Shown: positions 7,999-16,691, numbered from the stretch's first letter. The stretch: 49,253 nt of DNA from Methanobrevibacter sp. (GCF_015062935.1 NZ_SUTM01000021.1:1-49253), one strand, 5' to 3'. Notes: generated from the letters alone by a model not told the origin. Translations and numbers: made by a program.

Positions 7999-8006
7999 AC
8001 CATCAC

Positions 8007-8879
8007 CTAAATATTTCCGAGATAGACATTTTCAATTCCCTTTTCCAGCGCAATATCACGGGCCTTAAAAAGAATCTCAGGCCTTGTTGGTGAAATGTCA
8101 TTCATCTTATAGTATGGAAAAGCCCTTGAAAAATGAAGTGGAACTTCCGGACCCAATTCATCAACAACAAAATCACATAACTCATTAATTTCATCAACTG
8201 AATCGTTATAATCATTAATGATTAAATTTGTAATTTCAAGATGCTTGCCTTCAAGATAAATTCTTCTTAAATTATCCAAAACAACATCCAAATCAGCGCC
8301 GCATACCTTTTTGTAGAAATCAGAAGACATGGATTTCAAGTCTATATTGAATGCATCGACAAATGTCAGGACCTCTTCAAGAGACCTGTCGGAAAAATAC
8401 CCGTTGCTTACATAGATTACTTTCAGATTTTCACGCTTTGCCAGAAGGGAAGTTTTTTTGTTGAATGGCAAGTGTATCGTAGGTTCATTATAGGTCCAAG
8501 CAATTGACTTACAATTATATTTGAGTGCATTTTCCACAATCGCTTCTGGCGTTATCTTAATAGCTCTTGAATTTTTATCATATTCATGAGATATCATATA
8601 GTTCTGGCAGTGCAAACATGTCATGTTACATCCAAAACCACCAATTGAATATGTAAATGTTCCCGGTAAAAACTTATTTAAAGGCTTTTTTTCAATAGGA
8701 TCAGGACTTAAAGATGAAACAATACCATATGATTCATCAAACAGCTCGCCGTTAATGTTTTTATGCTGTCTGCATACTCCAACCTTACCGTCGGCAATCT
8801 TGCAGTAGTTTGCACAGATTTCACATCTGATTTTCTGTGTCTTGGAACTTTTTTTGTATAAATCTCTACTCACTAACAT
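8007..8879 (-). CDS. amrS: AmmeMemoRadiSam-system radical SAM enzyme (AmrS-like, COG1180)
   Basis: 290 residues from ATG 8879. The N-terminal four-Cys cluster (C19, C22, C26, C36 in RCEICANYCKIADGKVGVCR) and the radical SAM ligands C84, C88 and C91 in CNMTCLHC match the AmrS branch of pyruvate-formate-lyase-activase-like proteins. The WTYNEPTIHLPF block is also typical. The AMMECR1 and Memo partners are not in this window. The start overlaps the thiL stop by 14 bp; the longer frame to 8927 is only overlap with thiL. The exact substrate is not assigned here. Confidence 0.8.
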   Translation of the reverse strand: MLVSRDLYKKSSKTQKIRCEICANYCKIADGKVGVCRQHKNINGELFDESYGIVSSLSPDPIEKKPLNKFLPGTFTYSIGGFGCNMTCLHCQNYMISHEYDKNSRAIKITPEAIVENALKYNCKSIAWTYNEPTIHLPFNKKTSLLAKRENLKVIYVSNGYFSDRSLEEVLTFVDAFNIDLKSMSSDFYKKVCGADLDVVLDNLRRIYLEGKHLEITNLIINDYNDSVDEINELCDFVVDELGPEVPLHFSRAFPYYKMNDISPTRPEILFKARDIALEKGIENVYLGNI

Positions 8880-9789
8880 AGTGTTCATAACCTTTATTTT
8901 TAATTTCCTCAACAAAGCCGTTTTCAAGTGTCAGCTCAACAGAATCTGAATCTGTAACTTCACCAATTACCATACAGTCAATAGGCAGTTTCTCCAAATT
9001 CTCTTTTGATATTGTAAACAGTAATTCAAAATCTTCCCCAACATGTAAAACCAAATCCAGATAATCCAAATCGTGCTCACCTGCAATCTGCTTATATTCA
9101 TCAGAGATTCCCAAAAGCTCTTCATGAATCATGAATCCGTAGCCGTCCTTTTTAATCTCATATAATTCACTTGCAAGTCCATCAGTAATGTCTGTTGCAG
9201 AACTTGCATAATCCTTTAAAATTAAACCTTCCTTAACCCTTGCCTCAGGTTTTAGTGCTTTTTTTGTATAACTATTGTCAAAAGTTTCCAGTTCAAAGCC
9301 TAATGCTGCAAGACCAATTTCTCCTGTAACTGCAATCAAATCGCATTTATTGTAAGTATTCTTCATTAATGGCTTGTCACATAAGCCCAAAGCTGTTCCG
9401 GTGATTATAATCTCTGATGCCTCGTTGGTATCGCCGCCGATTAAAGGTATATGATAATACTCACAGGCATTTAAAACACCACTGATAATTTCCTTAAATG
9501 AATCCAGCTTTAAATCTTTAGGAAGGGCAATAGCTAACAGAAATCCTAAAGGTTCAGCCCCCATTGCCGCAAGATCACTAACATTAACCGTTACGGCTTT
9601 GAATCCCATTTCAAAATAAGACATTTTTTCGGGAAAGTGCCTTGACTGAATAAGCATGTCACAGGTTGAAATTAAATTGGTGGAATCAAATTCAGTGATA
9701 GCCGTGTCGTCGGGAGTTATTTCTCGAGAATTGGCAATAATATATCTAACCAATTCCTTTTCGCCAATATCAGAGACTTTCAAGGTCAT
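8866..9789 (-). CDS. thiL: Thiamine-monophosphate kinase
   Basis: 307 residues, the normal ThiL length. It phosphorylates thiamine monophosphate to the diphosphate with ATP. The characteristic blocks of the ThiL/PurM fold are ISTCDMLIQSRHF, NVSDLAAMGAEPLGFLLAIALP, GGDTNEASEIIITGTALG and ATDITDGLASELYEI, with the Asp-rich metal/ATP sites present. It is followed with a short overlap by the AmrS-like gene, and preceded by 65 bp carrying its own AT-rich promoter and the cfbA terminator. Confidence 0.93.
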   Translation of the reverse strand: MTLKVSDIGEKELVRYIIANSREITPDDTAITEFDSTNLISTCDMLIQSRHFPEKMSYFEMGFKAVTVNVSDLAAMGAEPLGFLLAIALPKDLKLDSFKEIISGVLNACEYYHIPLIGGDTNEASEIIITGTALGLCDKPLMKNTYNKCDLIAVTGEIGLAALGFELETFDNSYTKKALKPEARVKEGLILKDYASSATDITDGLASELYEIKKDGYGFMIHEELLGISDEYKQIAGEHDLDYLDLVLHVGEDFELLFTISKENLEKLPIDCMVIGEVTDSDSVELTLENGFVEEIKNKGYEHYVSE

Positions 9790-9845
9790 GAATATTAATA
9801 TGAATTTTAAAATAAATATATTTTAAGAAAAAAAGTTAAAAAATA

Positions 9846-9871
9846 AGTTTCAGACTATAAAGCATCTGAAA
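9846..9871 (-). terminator. Hairpin plus T-run at the 3' end of cfbA
   Basis: GTTTCAGA and TCTGAAAC form an 8-bp stem that includes the cfbA stop region. On the minus strand it is followed by a TTATTTTTTAACTTTTTTTC tail, a good intrinsic-type terminator. Confidence 0.6.
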
Positions 9872-10355
9872 CTCTGTCTTTAATTATCTCGTATAAACGT
9901 GTGTCAACACCTAATGGGTCGGTCAATACGATTTCACCGTCAAATTCGAATGTTTCATCATCGTGGTCATGATGGTGGTGATGATGATGTCCGTGATCGT
10001 GTCCGTGGTCATGCCCATGGTCGTGTCCGTGATGGTGATGATGTCCGTGTCCACCAATTGATTCAGGGTCAAAATCACTTTCAATACCTAATAATCCTGG
10101 TATGTCCCTTTTGGTATGTAAACCGTGTGCTACAAATACAGGCACAACAATAATTTTATCCAAATCATTTTCTGAAGTCAGTTTGTTAATTGTTTCAGGA
10201 ATACCTGGTTTTCTGATTTCCATAAATCCGTATTCTACAGGCATATCTGGAAATTCTTCTACATACATTTCTTTATAAGCTTTAATAACTTCCTCACCAT
10301 CGTCCAATCTGGAACCGTGGCTTAAAAGTAAAATTCCTGTTTTTTTATCAGCCAT
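9855..10355 (-). CDS. cfbA: Sirohydrochlorin nickel/cobalt chelatase, short CbiX/CfbA type with His-rich insert
   Basis: 166 residues. A single CbiX domain with LLLSHGSRLDDGEE (His13) and VPVFVAHGLHTKRDIP (His77, His80), the metal-site histidines of the class II chelatases. In methanogens the short homodimeric form inserts nickel into sirohydrochlorin as the first step of coenzyme F430 synthesis and can insert cobalt for B12. Residues 103-131 form a remarkable insert with about 20 His among Gly and Asp, likely a metal store or delivery loop. Without it the length is close to the family norm. The neighbour upstream is a two-domain relative, so the two may divide nickel and cobalt between them. 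Confidence 0.87.
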   Translation of the reverse strand: MADKKTGILLLSHGSRLDDGEEVIKAYKEMYVEEFPDMPVEYGFMEIRKPGIPETINKLTSENDLDKIIVVPVFVAHGLHTKRDIPGLLGIESDFDPESIGGHGHHHHHGHDHGHDHGHDHGHHHHHHHDHDDETFEFDGEIVLTDPLGVDTRLYEIIKDRVSDAL

Positions 10356-10448
10356 AATTATCTTCCATTAAGTAAATTATTATTAAGTTTTAAGTTAAAT
10401 TCATTTAAGTTATCTTGATTAAAAAATTTATCAAAAAAATATACGAAG

Positions 10449-11363
10449 CTATTCGGCCTCGTTTATCATCTTAATTAAAATATCAATTAGTATATCATCT
10501 GCCTTGATTGGCTCAGGATATAGGATTTCTCCGTCAAAGTCAACAGGAGTCAAATCATGAGTATGGTCATGACCATGTTCGTGACTGTGAGAGTGATCAT
10601 GTGAATGTTCATGCTCTTCCAAAAATCCCAGGATGTGTGGAATGTCATGGGTTGTGTGCATTCCCGGAGCAATGAATACCGGAACGACGACCAGTCTTTC
10701 CAAATCGTTTTCATCAACTAATTTGTTGATTGATTCAGGGATGTTAGGTCCGCACAATTCCATAAATCCGAAACTGGATGGCAGCTCACAGGTTTTTTCA
10801 AACTTGTTGTATAATGCTGTTGCAAACTCCTTGTTGTAGTTTAATCTGGAACCATGGGTTACAAGTAAAATTCCGGTTTTTGCATCGTCTTCCAATTTGG
10901 ACTCTGACAATGCCTCATTTATTCTTTTATCAATTATGTCTAAAAGTTCATCCCTTGGACCGATTGAACTTAACAGCTTAATTTCACCATCAAAGTCAAC
11001 ATCGTCGGCAATTGACAGGTAATGTTCCGGCGGATAATTTCCATCAGGACATCTTGGGTCGACTTCAAGAGGTTCTAAACCCAGCAATTGCGGAATGTCA
11101 ATGTTGGTGTGAATTCCAGGAGCCAAAAATACGGGAAGGGCAATGATTTTATTCAAATCTTTGACTTCATCCTTTAAAATTTCGACTGCTCCTGCAATGG
11201 TCGGCTCGGATACTTTCATGTAACCAATTTCAGCTGCAATTCCTGATTTTTTGATAAATTTTTCCTTGATTTCTGTGAAAACTTCTTCAGCATAAGGCAG
11301 AGTACTACCGTGGCTTACTAATATTACAGCAGAATTATTTGATAACTTTGAATTTGTATCCAT
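10449..11363 (-). CDS. cbiX: Two-domain CbiX-type sirohydrochlorin chelatase with His-rich insert
   Basis: 304 residues comprising two tandem CbiX units. Unit 1 has VILVSHGSTLPYAEE (His18) and VFLAPGIHTNIDIP. Unit 2 has ILLVTHGSRLNYNKE and VFIAPGMHTTHDIP. The second unit is followed by a loop with about ten His alternating with Ser, Glu and Asp (HEHSHDHSHSHEHGHDHTH). The gene is a fused counterpart of the single-domain chelatase 93 bp downstream. By analogy with long bacterial CbiX it is a candidate cobaltochelatase for corrinoid synthesis; the metal cannot be read from sequence. ATG 11363 lies inside the end of the DUF35 gene (29-bp overlap), with GGAG 9 nt upstream. Confidence 0.82.
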   Translation of the reverse strand: MDTNSKLSNNSAVILVSHGSTLPYAEEVFTEIKEKFIKKSGIAAEIGYMKVSEPTIAGAVEILKDEVKDLNKIIALPVFLAPGIHTNIDIPQLLGLEPLEVDPRCPDGNYPPEHYLSIADDVDFDGEIKLLSSIGPRDELLDIIDKRINEALSESKLEDDAKTGILLVTHGSRLNYNKEFATALYNKFEKTCELPSSFGFMELCGPNIPESINKLVDENDLERLVVVPVFIAPGMHTTHDIPHILGFLEEHEHSHDHSHSHEHGHDHTHDLTPVDFDGEILYPEPIKADDILIDILIKMINEAE

Positions 11364-11733
11364 AGGAGATTACTCCGTCTTTTCCATCCTCTCTGATTTT
11401 TCTAAATACCATCTCTACATCGTCACCGATTTCAAGACTGTCAACATCACAATCAACAAGTTGAGTTGTTAATTTTGCACCTTCTTCAAGTTCAATTACA
11501 GCTACAGCATAAGGAGCTGATTTTTTAAAGTCATCCGGTGCTGATCTGATTACTGAATAAGTATATATTTTTCCTTTTCCTGAAAATTGGAAAGGTTCAA
11601 GATCTCCTTTTCTTCTACAATTAGGACAAACTACACGAGATGGGAAGAAAACTTCACCACAGGTGTTACATTTAGAACCTATAAGATTGTATCTTTGTTG
11701 TATATGACGCCATGTTCTTACAGTATCTGACAT
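11335..11733 (-). CDS. DUF35 / Zn-ribbon OB-fold acyl-CoA-binding protein
   Basis: 132 residues. An N-terminal zinc ribbon with C22, C25, C36 and C39 (CNTCGEVFFPSRVVCPNC) is followed by an OB fold (GKGKIYTYSVI, APYAVAVIELEEGAKL, IGDDVEMVF). In archaea such proteins bridge acetoacetyl-CoA thiolase and HMG-CoA synthase in the first steps of mevalonate and archaeal lipid synthesis. Neither partner is adjacent here, so this copy may be encoded apart from its complex or serve another thiolase. The start is fixed by GGAGGATTTAC-ATG. It overlaps cbiX by 29 bp. Confidence 0.82.
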   Translation of the reverse strand: MSDTVRTWRHIQQRYNLIGSKCNTCGEVFFPSRVVCPNCRRKGDLEPFQFSGKGKIYTYSVIRSAPDDFKKSAPYAVAVIELEEGAKLTTQLVDCDVDSLEIGDDVEMVFRKIREDGKDGVISYGYKFKVIK

Positions 11734-11876
11734 GTAAATCCTCCATATATTTTCAATAAGTATAATTTATCCTAAATAATATAAATAAGTATTTTTTTTA
11801 TTACTCTTTTCAATAAATATGAACTAAATGTATTACACTTTTGTGCAAAATCATGAAGTCGCACTTTAAAAATAAA

Positions 11877-11884
11877 TTTATAAA
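11877..11884 (+). promoter_or_regulatory. TATA box for the pilin-like gene pair
   Basis: TTTATAAA at 11877-11884 is centred about 25 bp before ATG 11905, and no Shine-Dalgarno precedes the ATG. The mRNA is probably leaderless. Confidence 0.45.
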
Positions 11885-11904
11885 TTCAAGCCATATTTTT
11901 AATA

Positions 11905-12849
11905 ATGAAAATCGATTCAAAAGGAAATTTAATATTAGGTACAACCGTTATTTTAATAACAACATTGTTATTGCTTGCAATTTTTGTTTTTACGACCTTA
12001 AATTATATGGAAAATCATAATATTGAATCTAAAGAGGATGACAATTTCAAATTTATTGTTGATGACTACTCGAACAACATTGAAGTTCTGGGAAGGGATT
12101 CACTGGCTGACGCTTGTGACAAGGTTTACCATACATTCAAGCTCTTTGACAGTGAAGACCAAATTAAAAAATATTTAAACAAGAAACTGGAAGCCAAAAA
12201 TGAAGAATTCAGCAGAAAATACGACATAGAAATAAACTCTGACGTTATGTCTGTGGAAAGTTCGGACACTCCCTGGAAGGTGCTTTTTAAGGTAAAACTG
12301 AACATTAAAAAGAACAACAATCGATATTTTAAAATTGTAGAAAAGCCCGTTTCAATAGAAGGCCTTAGAGACCCCCTGCCTCCTGCAATACTGACAGTTG
12401 CCTCAGGAATATACGTCCAGGGAGACAAAATACATTATAAAAACGCTCTTTCCAGATACTTAAAGCTTAGAAATCTTGATTCACCGTTTTCATACATGTT
12501 TGCAACTTCACCCCTGACAATTAAGAAATGTCCATATGACCCTTATATACATCATGGAGATCCGGGAGTGTTGAAGGACTGTCTTGATAAAGGATATTTT
12601 CATGAAAGCGCTGACGGAAGCTGTTATCTGTGCAGACTTGAAGGAAAGGGAAAATGTCCCCATTATGGAATGGAAGTCTTTATCCAAACCCATACACCTT
12701 TAATTAACGATTCAATTTCATGTTCAGACCATGTTGTGTATCATGACCACTACACCGGCCAGAAAATAGATAAAACTAACATCAACAGTCTGATTCTGGA
12801 CAGCTCACACAGGAAAAAATACGGATTAAGCGGTGAAGATGATGGATAA
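11905..12849 (+). CDS. Membrane-anchored protein with pilin-like N terminus and Cys/His cluster
   Basis: 314 residues. MKIDSKGNLILGTTVILITT followed by a long hydrophobic helix resembles a class III (type IV pilin-like) leader: short, charged, ending in KG before the hydrophobic stretch. The +5 residue would be Gly rather than the usual Glu, as seen in some minor pilins. The remainder is extracytoplasmic. A cluster at about 208-258 (KKCPYDPYIHHGDP, DC, SCYLC, KCPHYGME) holds several Cys and His that could bind metal or form disulfides. It overlaps the next gene by 8 bp and is therefore co-expressed with it. No named family is recognised. A plain membrane-anchored surface protein is the alternative. 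Confidence 0.5.
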   Translation: MKIDSKGNLILGTTVILITTLLLLAIFVFTTLNYMENHNIESKEDDNFKFIVDDYSNNIEVLGRDSLADACDKVYHTFKLFDSEDQIKKYLNKKLEAKNEEFSRKYDIEINSDVMSVESSDTPWKVLFKVKLNIKKNNNRYFKIVEKPVSIEGLRDPLPPAILTVASGIYVQGDKIHYKNALSRYLKLRNLDSPFSYMFATSPLTIKKCPYDPYIHHGDPGVLKDCLDKGYFHESADGSCYLCRLEGKGKCPHYGMEVFIQTHTPLINDSISCSDHVVYHDHYTGQKIDKTNINSLILDSSHRKKYGLSGEDDG

Positions 12850-13708
12850 CCGGGGCCATATTGCAGTTGAAATAGCCATCGTTCTGGTTGTAATATTAAT
12901 GATAAGTGGAATAGTCCTGAATATGTCTGAAAAGATGACAAACAAAGCCATCAAGGCGTCTGAAATAGAAAACACGCAGCTGATGATCTCTGAAGTGATT
13001 GACAACCTAATCAACAATCCCGGAGTTCCTGACAAATGGAATGAATATAAAAAGGGAACTCCCGGACTTGCCGTCATTAATGAAAACGAGGAAATTATAC
13101 CCAACAGTGTCTCATATGACAAGTTTACATTTCTTGGGAAAAACTACAAAAAATTCGTTACGGAGAAAATATTTGACTCAAAAATAAAATCATCAATGGA
13201 ACTGATTCCACAGGAGAGTAGTATTTCAAGTGTAAAAATTGGAGACACTCATGAAAGTGGAAACATCTATTCCCAGAACAGACTTGTAAAATGTGATTTT
13301 TTTAAAAAATTCGTCCTGAAAGACTTTAAAAATGAAGGCAAATGCAATCATGGACATAAACAGTCATCACACAGCTGCAATTATTTTAAAATCTTTAAAG
13401 GCAATTTAAAACATTCAAATTACTATCTGATAATAGACAAGGATGAAAAAACCAACTTACAGTATATGGTCGATACAACAAGAGTTGTAAAATCACGCTT
13501 TTGGGAATCTCCGCACTCAGATATCATTTATCTAAACGATAAAATAAATTTCTATGAGGATACCAGTGCAATCGTATTCATACACTTTAACAAAGCCCAT
13601 GCAAAGGCCGTTCTGGTATCAGTGCCGAAAACTTTCAAAATAAACGATTTAAACTATGACCATTTCAGAACAAACGATTGTGAATTGATTCTAAAAGCCT
13701 GGTATTAG
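12842..13708 (+). CDS. Type IV pilin-like protein with Cys/His cluster
   Basis: 288 residues from ATG 12842, chosen because GGTGA at 12832-12836 lies 5 nt upstream; GTG 12833 is part of that SD. The N terminus MDNRGHIAVEIAIVLVVILM fits a prepilin: a short charged leader, RG at the cleavage site, Glu at +5 of the mature chain, then the hydrophobic assembly helix. The C-terminal domain carries CDFF, then KCNHGHKQSSHSCNYF, a second small Cys/His cluster like that in the upstream partner. It is translated in overlap with that gene. No pilus ATPase, platform protein or EppA/PibD peptidase is encoded nearby. It converges on and overlaps the MgtE gene by 4 bp. Confidence 0.55.
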   Translation: MDNRGHIAVEIAIVLVVILMISGIVLNMSEKMTNKAIKASEIENTQLMISEVIDNLINNPGVPDKWNEYKKGTPGLAVINENEEIIPNSVSYDKFTFLGKNYKKFVTEKIFDSKIKSSMELIPQESSISSVKIGDTHESGNIYSQNRLVKCDFFKKFVLKDFKNEGKCNHGHKQSSHSCNYFKIFKGNLKHSNYYLIIDKDEKTNLQYMVDTTRVVKSRFWESPHSDIIYLNDKINFYEDTSAIVFIHFNKAHAKAVLVSVPKTFKINDLNYDHFRTNDCELILKAWY

Positions 13709-14967
13709 ATGAAAATAGATAAAATCAGTAGTGAAACGGATATTAATATCAGACTTGAAATGGAATCTGTTACACTGGTTGAAATAGGAATTACAATGTT
13801 ATCAGGGTCGAGATTATTATTATAGGAAACTGTTGAAATGTAATAAACCACAAATACCATAATAGTGACCAAAATAAGCCCTGATAATGTACTTATTAAA
13901 AGGATTTTATCAAAGCCGACGCCTATTGTTCCAAGACCTAATGAGGATGTTTCGGCCAGAAGACCAATGACAGGGAAAATAATGATAGCCAAAATGTAGG
14001 ATATTATGAAGTTATGAACAGCTTCGCCCTGAGGTCTTCTGAAAGGTTCGACTAAACCGGAGTGAAGACCTGATGACAGTCTTGCGCCCAAAATACTTAT
14101 TAAACTGCCGCTTTCTCCTGAAAATAGAGGAATTAAAGTAAGCAAACTAGGATTGGTAAGCAGTGTTTCTACTGAACTGTTCAAAATACCACCTGCAGAA
14201 CCTCCTAAAAAGGAGCATAAAAGCAGGATTGGTGTAGACTGCTTTAAAATAGTTTTTGTTTCATCGGATAGCTTATAGCAATAAGCAAAAGCAACCAAAA
14301 CGGCAACTACTATAACAACTAAAGCAACATCCTTAACAATGAAATTATAATTTAAGGCTTTAAGAATATAGGTTGAAGCTATAATTGCAGGTAAAGTAAA
14401 TAAATCTCCGAATGCCGCTATGATAGGACTTGTAATGTTATCCGGATCCCACCCATGTTCAAAACTTTTGAATGAAACGAACATTGTAATCGGAAGCATT
14501 ATCAGATTTGATATCAAGCCCGCAAGTGTACAAATCAAAATGAAATCAATCAGATTCATTGAAGGGGAATGCAGCAAAATACAGAATATCTTACCGACAA
14601 TTCCTAAAAATATTGATAAAACTAGAGTCAGGACAAATGATGAATAAATGTTATAATTCAATTGTTCGGAAAATTCAAATTCGGGAGATATTAAACCAAT
14701 GTGCAGGTTAGTTGATAATCTTGAAGCAAAAGAGCCGAAAATATTTCCTCTCATGCCTATGGCCCCAGGAACAATTACCAATAATCCCGGGAAAGTTTCA
14801 AGGAAAAAGGTCATGCGGCCTAAGATTATTCCTGCACACAAATCTCCTATAGCACAGATTAAAAGAGCAATTAAACCTTCTTTAATAATGGATTTGTGTT
14901 CTTCGTAAAAATCAGTGAACGCTGATGTAGATAGTGAACTGCGAATCTTCTTCTGTTGGTCTTTCAC
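13705..14967 (-). CDS. MgtE/SLC41-type divalent cation transporter
   Basis: About 420 residues from GTG 14967, preceded at 5 nt by GTGA; the longer GTG 14976 is part of that SD. Two homologous halves of the MgtE membrane domain are seen. The first has PGLLVIVPGAIGMRGNIFGS and WDPDNITSPIIAAFGD; the second has GESGSLISILGARLSSGLH and LDPDNIVIPISTSVTD. The paired Asp/Asn-Gly motifs are the ion-path signatures. The cytosolic N and CBS gating domains of bacterial MgtE are absent, so this is the SLC41-like archaeal form, with a duplicated membrane domain. The PhoU/TrkA-C gene just upstream probably supplies regulation. The ion (magnesium, cobalt or other) cannot be told from sequence. Confidence 0.83.
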   Translation of the reverse strand: MKDQQKKIRSSLSTSAFTDFYEEHKSIIKEGLIALLICAIGDLCAGIILGRMTFFLETFPGLLVIVPGAIGMRGNIFGSFASRLSTNLHIGLISPEFEFSEQLNYNIYSSFVLTLVLSIFLGIVGKIFCILLHSPSMNLIDFILICTLAGLISNLIMLPITMFVSFKSFEHGWDPDNITSPIIAAFGDLFTLPAIIASTYILKALNYNFIVKDVALVVIVVAVLVAFAYCYKLSDETKTILKQSTPILLLCSFLGGSAGGILNSSVETLLTNPSLLTLIPLFSGESGSLISILGARLSSGLHSGLVEPFRRPQGEAVHNFIISYILAIIIFPVIGLLAETSSLGLGTIGVGFDKILLISTLSGLILVTIMVFVVYYISTVSYNNNLDPDNIVIPISTSVTDSISSLILISVSLLILSIFI

Positions 14968-15000
14968 AAATATCACTACCCCTAATCATGTTATCACTCT

Positions 15001-15600
15001 TTAATCTTCATCATCTAATTCTTCTGGAATATCTTCTAGAGAACAGGCTCCTGCAGCAAGTTTTTCCAGTAAATCCGCACCTGCTTCGGTACCTTTCAAT
15101 ATTAATGTATCATTTGGTAAAATTGTTGTATGTTTATCAGGTCCGTAAATCCAGGATGTTCCTCTTCTAATAGCTATAACTCTCATACCTGTACGATTTA
15201 CCAGAAGCAAATCACCTAAACTGTTATTTGCAATGTCTGATTTTTCATCAACAACGACTCTAACAATGCTTTTGTCAGATTCTTCCATTACCATCTTAAA
15301 AACAGGATGTGGTTTAAAACCAGTAATCACTAAATCAGCTAAATCTTTAGCTGCATTTGCAATACTTTCAGCAGCTTCAGCAATTTCTAAAAGCGCTGTT
15401 AATTTTTCTGCATCTTCATAAGATCTGGCAGCAACCAATGATTCTTTTTTGATTTCGTAATTCATTGCATTGACTTCATTTTCCAAGGTAATTACTTCCT
15501 CTGCTGCTGCTTTACTGTTGAATAAAATCGCCGAATAAGCTAAATCAACCATTAGCTCCGACAAGTTTTTCATTTCAATTAATAAATTTTTGATTGACAA
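15001..15600 (-). CDS. PhoU-like / TrkA-C domain transport regulator
   Basis: 199 residues. Residues 1-95 are an Ala/Glu-rich PhoU-like helical bundle ([20 protein letters not shown] and [20 protein letters not shown]). Residues about 105-185 form a TrkA-C (RCK_C) ligand domain with [20 protein letters not shown] and [11 protein letters not shown]. This architecture occurs in archaeal cation-transport regulators. The gene lies between cbiH and the MgtE transporter on the same strand, so it is the likely cytosolic gating subunit of that transporter. TTG 15600 is used with AGGTGA overlapping the cbiH stop, which implies translational coupling. Confidence 0.8.
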   Translation of the reverse strand: MSIKNLLIEMKNLSELMVDLAYSAILFNSKAAAEEVITLENEVNAMNYEIKKESLVAARSYEDAEKLTALLEIAEAAESIANAAKDLADLVITGFKPHPVFKMVMEESDKSIVRVVVDEKSDIANNSLGDLLLVNRTGMRVIAIRRGTSWIYGPDKHTTILPNDTLILKGTEAGADLLEKLAAGACSLEDIPEELDDED

Positions 15601-15610
15601 TTAAAATCAC

Positions 15611-16684
15611 CTAAAGATCATTTGGATTACTTTTCAATAAGCATGCTCTTCTAAGCTTTAATAAAGTTTTTTTCTTGGTTTTTAAATCTTCAACATCTTC
15701 TAAAATATTTTCCAAAGGCTCTCTTAAACATTCAACTGTATCCTTATCGTGCAACCAGTCACAGTCCTTACAGTTCCAAACATTTTTGCCTTTAATCCAT
15801 TCTCCGCCTGTTGAAGAATCTCCACAAGGATAAAACGGACAATAACAGAAATCACAGTATTGTCCCTCATAATGGCAAGGATAATAGTCACACTCCCTGT
15901 TAGGTCCGTGTGCAATTTCACCATTCAAGAATTTTTCATAATGATTTTGTGATAAAGGATGTATTTTAGACCTTATTACATAACCTCTAGGTGTAATAAG
16001 TTTTTCTTCTTGAACGTAAGTTAAATCATTGCCTACAATCAGTGTGCAGGACATATTGACAATGTCTTCAGTTAAATCTTTTACCTTAACTATTGTTTCC
16101 TTAGCAGGTTCGTATGTACTGTCAACAATACCGATTAAAGCATCTTCCCCTTTAATTTCAGTTACACATTCCTTAAACCTTTTGAAAGGTTCACGGCGTG
16201 TTTTGCTTAAAGGATTATATATGGCTACAATTAAATTGGCTTCAAGTGCATATCTTAACTTTTTCTCGATTTCAGATAAAGGAGTTAAAATATTGCTTAA
16301 ACTAATTGCAGCAAAATCATGAAGAGGTGCTCCAAGTTTACTTGAAGCGTAATTGAGTGCTGAAACTCCTGGATAAACCTTAACTTCAACGCCTTCATAC
16401 TTACTTACAATCTGGTACAGTACGTTTGCCATTCCAAAAACACCAGGGTCTCCGGAACTGATTAATGATACTGTCTGGCCGTCTAAACTTTTTTCAATAG
16501 CCATTTCAGCTCTAGCTATCTCATCGCCCATTCCTTTTTTAATAATCTCTTTTCCGACTATTAAATCTTCTATTTGATTGATGTACTTTTTATATCCAAT
16601 AATTACATCAGACTCTTCAATAGCTTTAATAGCTCCCAAAGTCATATTTTCTCTATTCTGACCAATACCTATAACATTAATCAT
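15611..16684 (-). CDS. cbiH: Cobalt-precorrin-3 C17-methyltransferase with C-terminal cysteine-rich domain
   Basis: 357 residues. Residues 1-245 are the tetrapyrrole methylase (VIGIGQNRENMTLGAIKAIE, SSGDPGVFGMANVLY, VYPGVSALNYASSKLGAPLHDF and IYNPLSKTRR), which adds the C17 methyl and contracts the corrin ring. Residues about 265-320 form a cysteine-rich small domain (CDYYPCHY, YCDFCYCPFYPC, WNCKDCDW, about nine Cys) that could bind metal or an iron-sulfur cluster. The same fusion is seen in other Methanobacteriales. ATG 16684 has AGTGAT 3 nt upstream. The gene is second in a minus-strand unit with a membrane protein upstream and cation-transport genes downstream, away from cbiG-cbiB. Confidence 0.85.
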   Translation of the reverse strand: MINVIGIGQNRENMTLGAIKAIEESDVIIGYKKYINQIEDLIVGKEIIKKGMGDEIARAEMAIEKSLDGQTVSLISSGDPGVFGMANVLYQIVSKYEGVEVKVYPGVSALNYASSKLGAPLHDFAAISLSNILTPLSEIEKKLRYALEANLIVAIYNPLSKTRREPFKRFKECVTEIKGEDALIGIVDSTYEPAKETIVKVKDLTEDIVNMSCTLIVGNDLTYVQEEKLITPRGYVIRSKIHPLSQNHYEKFLNGEIAHGPNRECDYYPCHYEGQYCDFCYCPFYPCGDSSTGGEWIKGKNVWNCKDCDWLHDKDTVECLREPLENILEDVEDLKTKKKTLLKLRRACLLKSNPNDL

Positions 16685-16691
16685 AAAATCA

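Larger units (their letters stand above)
7464..8006. other. 543-bp intergenic region with structured RNA potential and one micro-ORF
   Basis: No normal-sized gene fits here. It contains, in order: T tracts and a 7-bp stem-loop (7522-7542) after the DUF2264 gene; a perfect AATTTGG/CCAAATT palindrome at 7552-7568; a TATA box at about 7644; a partial direct repeat (CCAAATTGA followed by ATACACAACTA at about 7562-7586 and again at about 7713-7733); the hairpin-embedded ribosome binding site and 25-codon ORF; a 9-bp inverted repeat pairing 7822-7830 with 7881-7889; and a terminator-like hairpin at 7979-7998. Confidence 0.5.

Noticed and set aside
7464-8006. tRNA or other known stable RNA gene
   Set aside because: No cloverleaf, T-arm consensus or GC-rich segment is seen here or in any other gap of the window.
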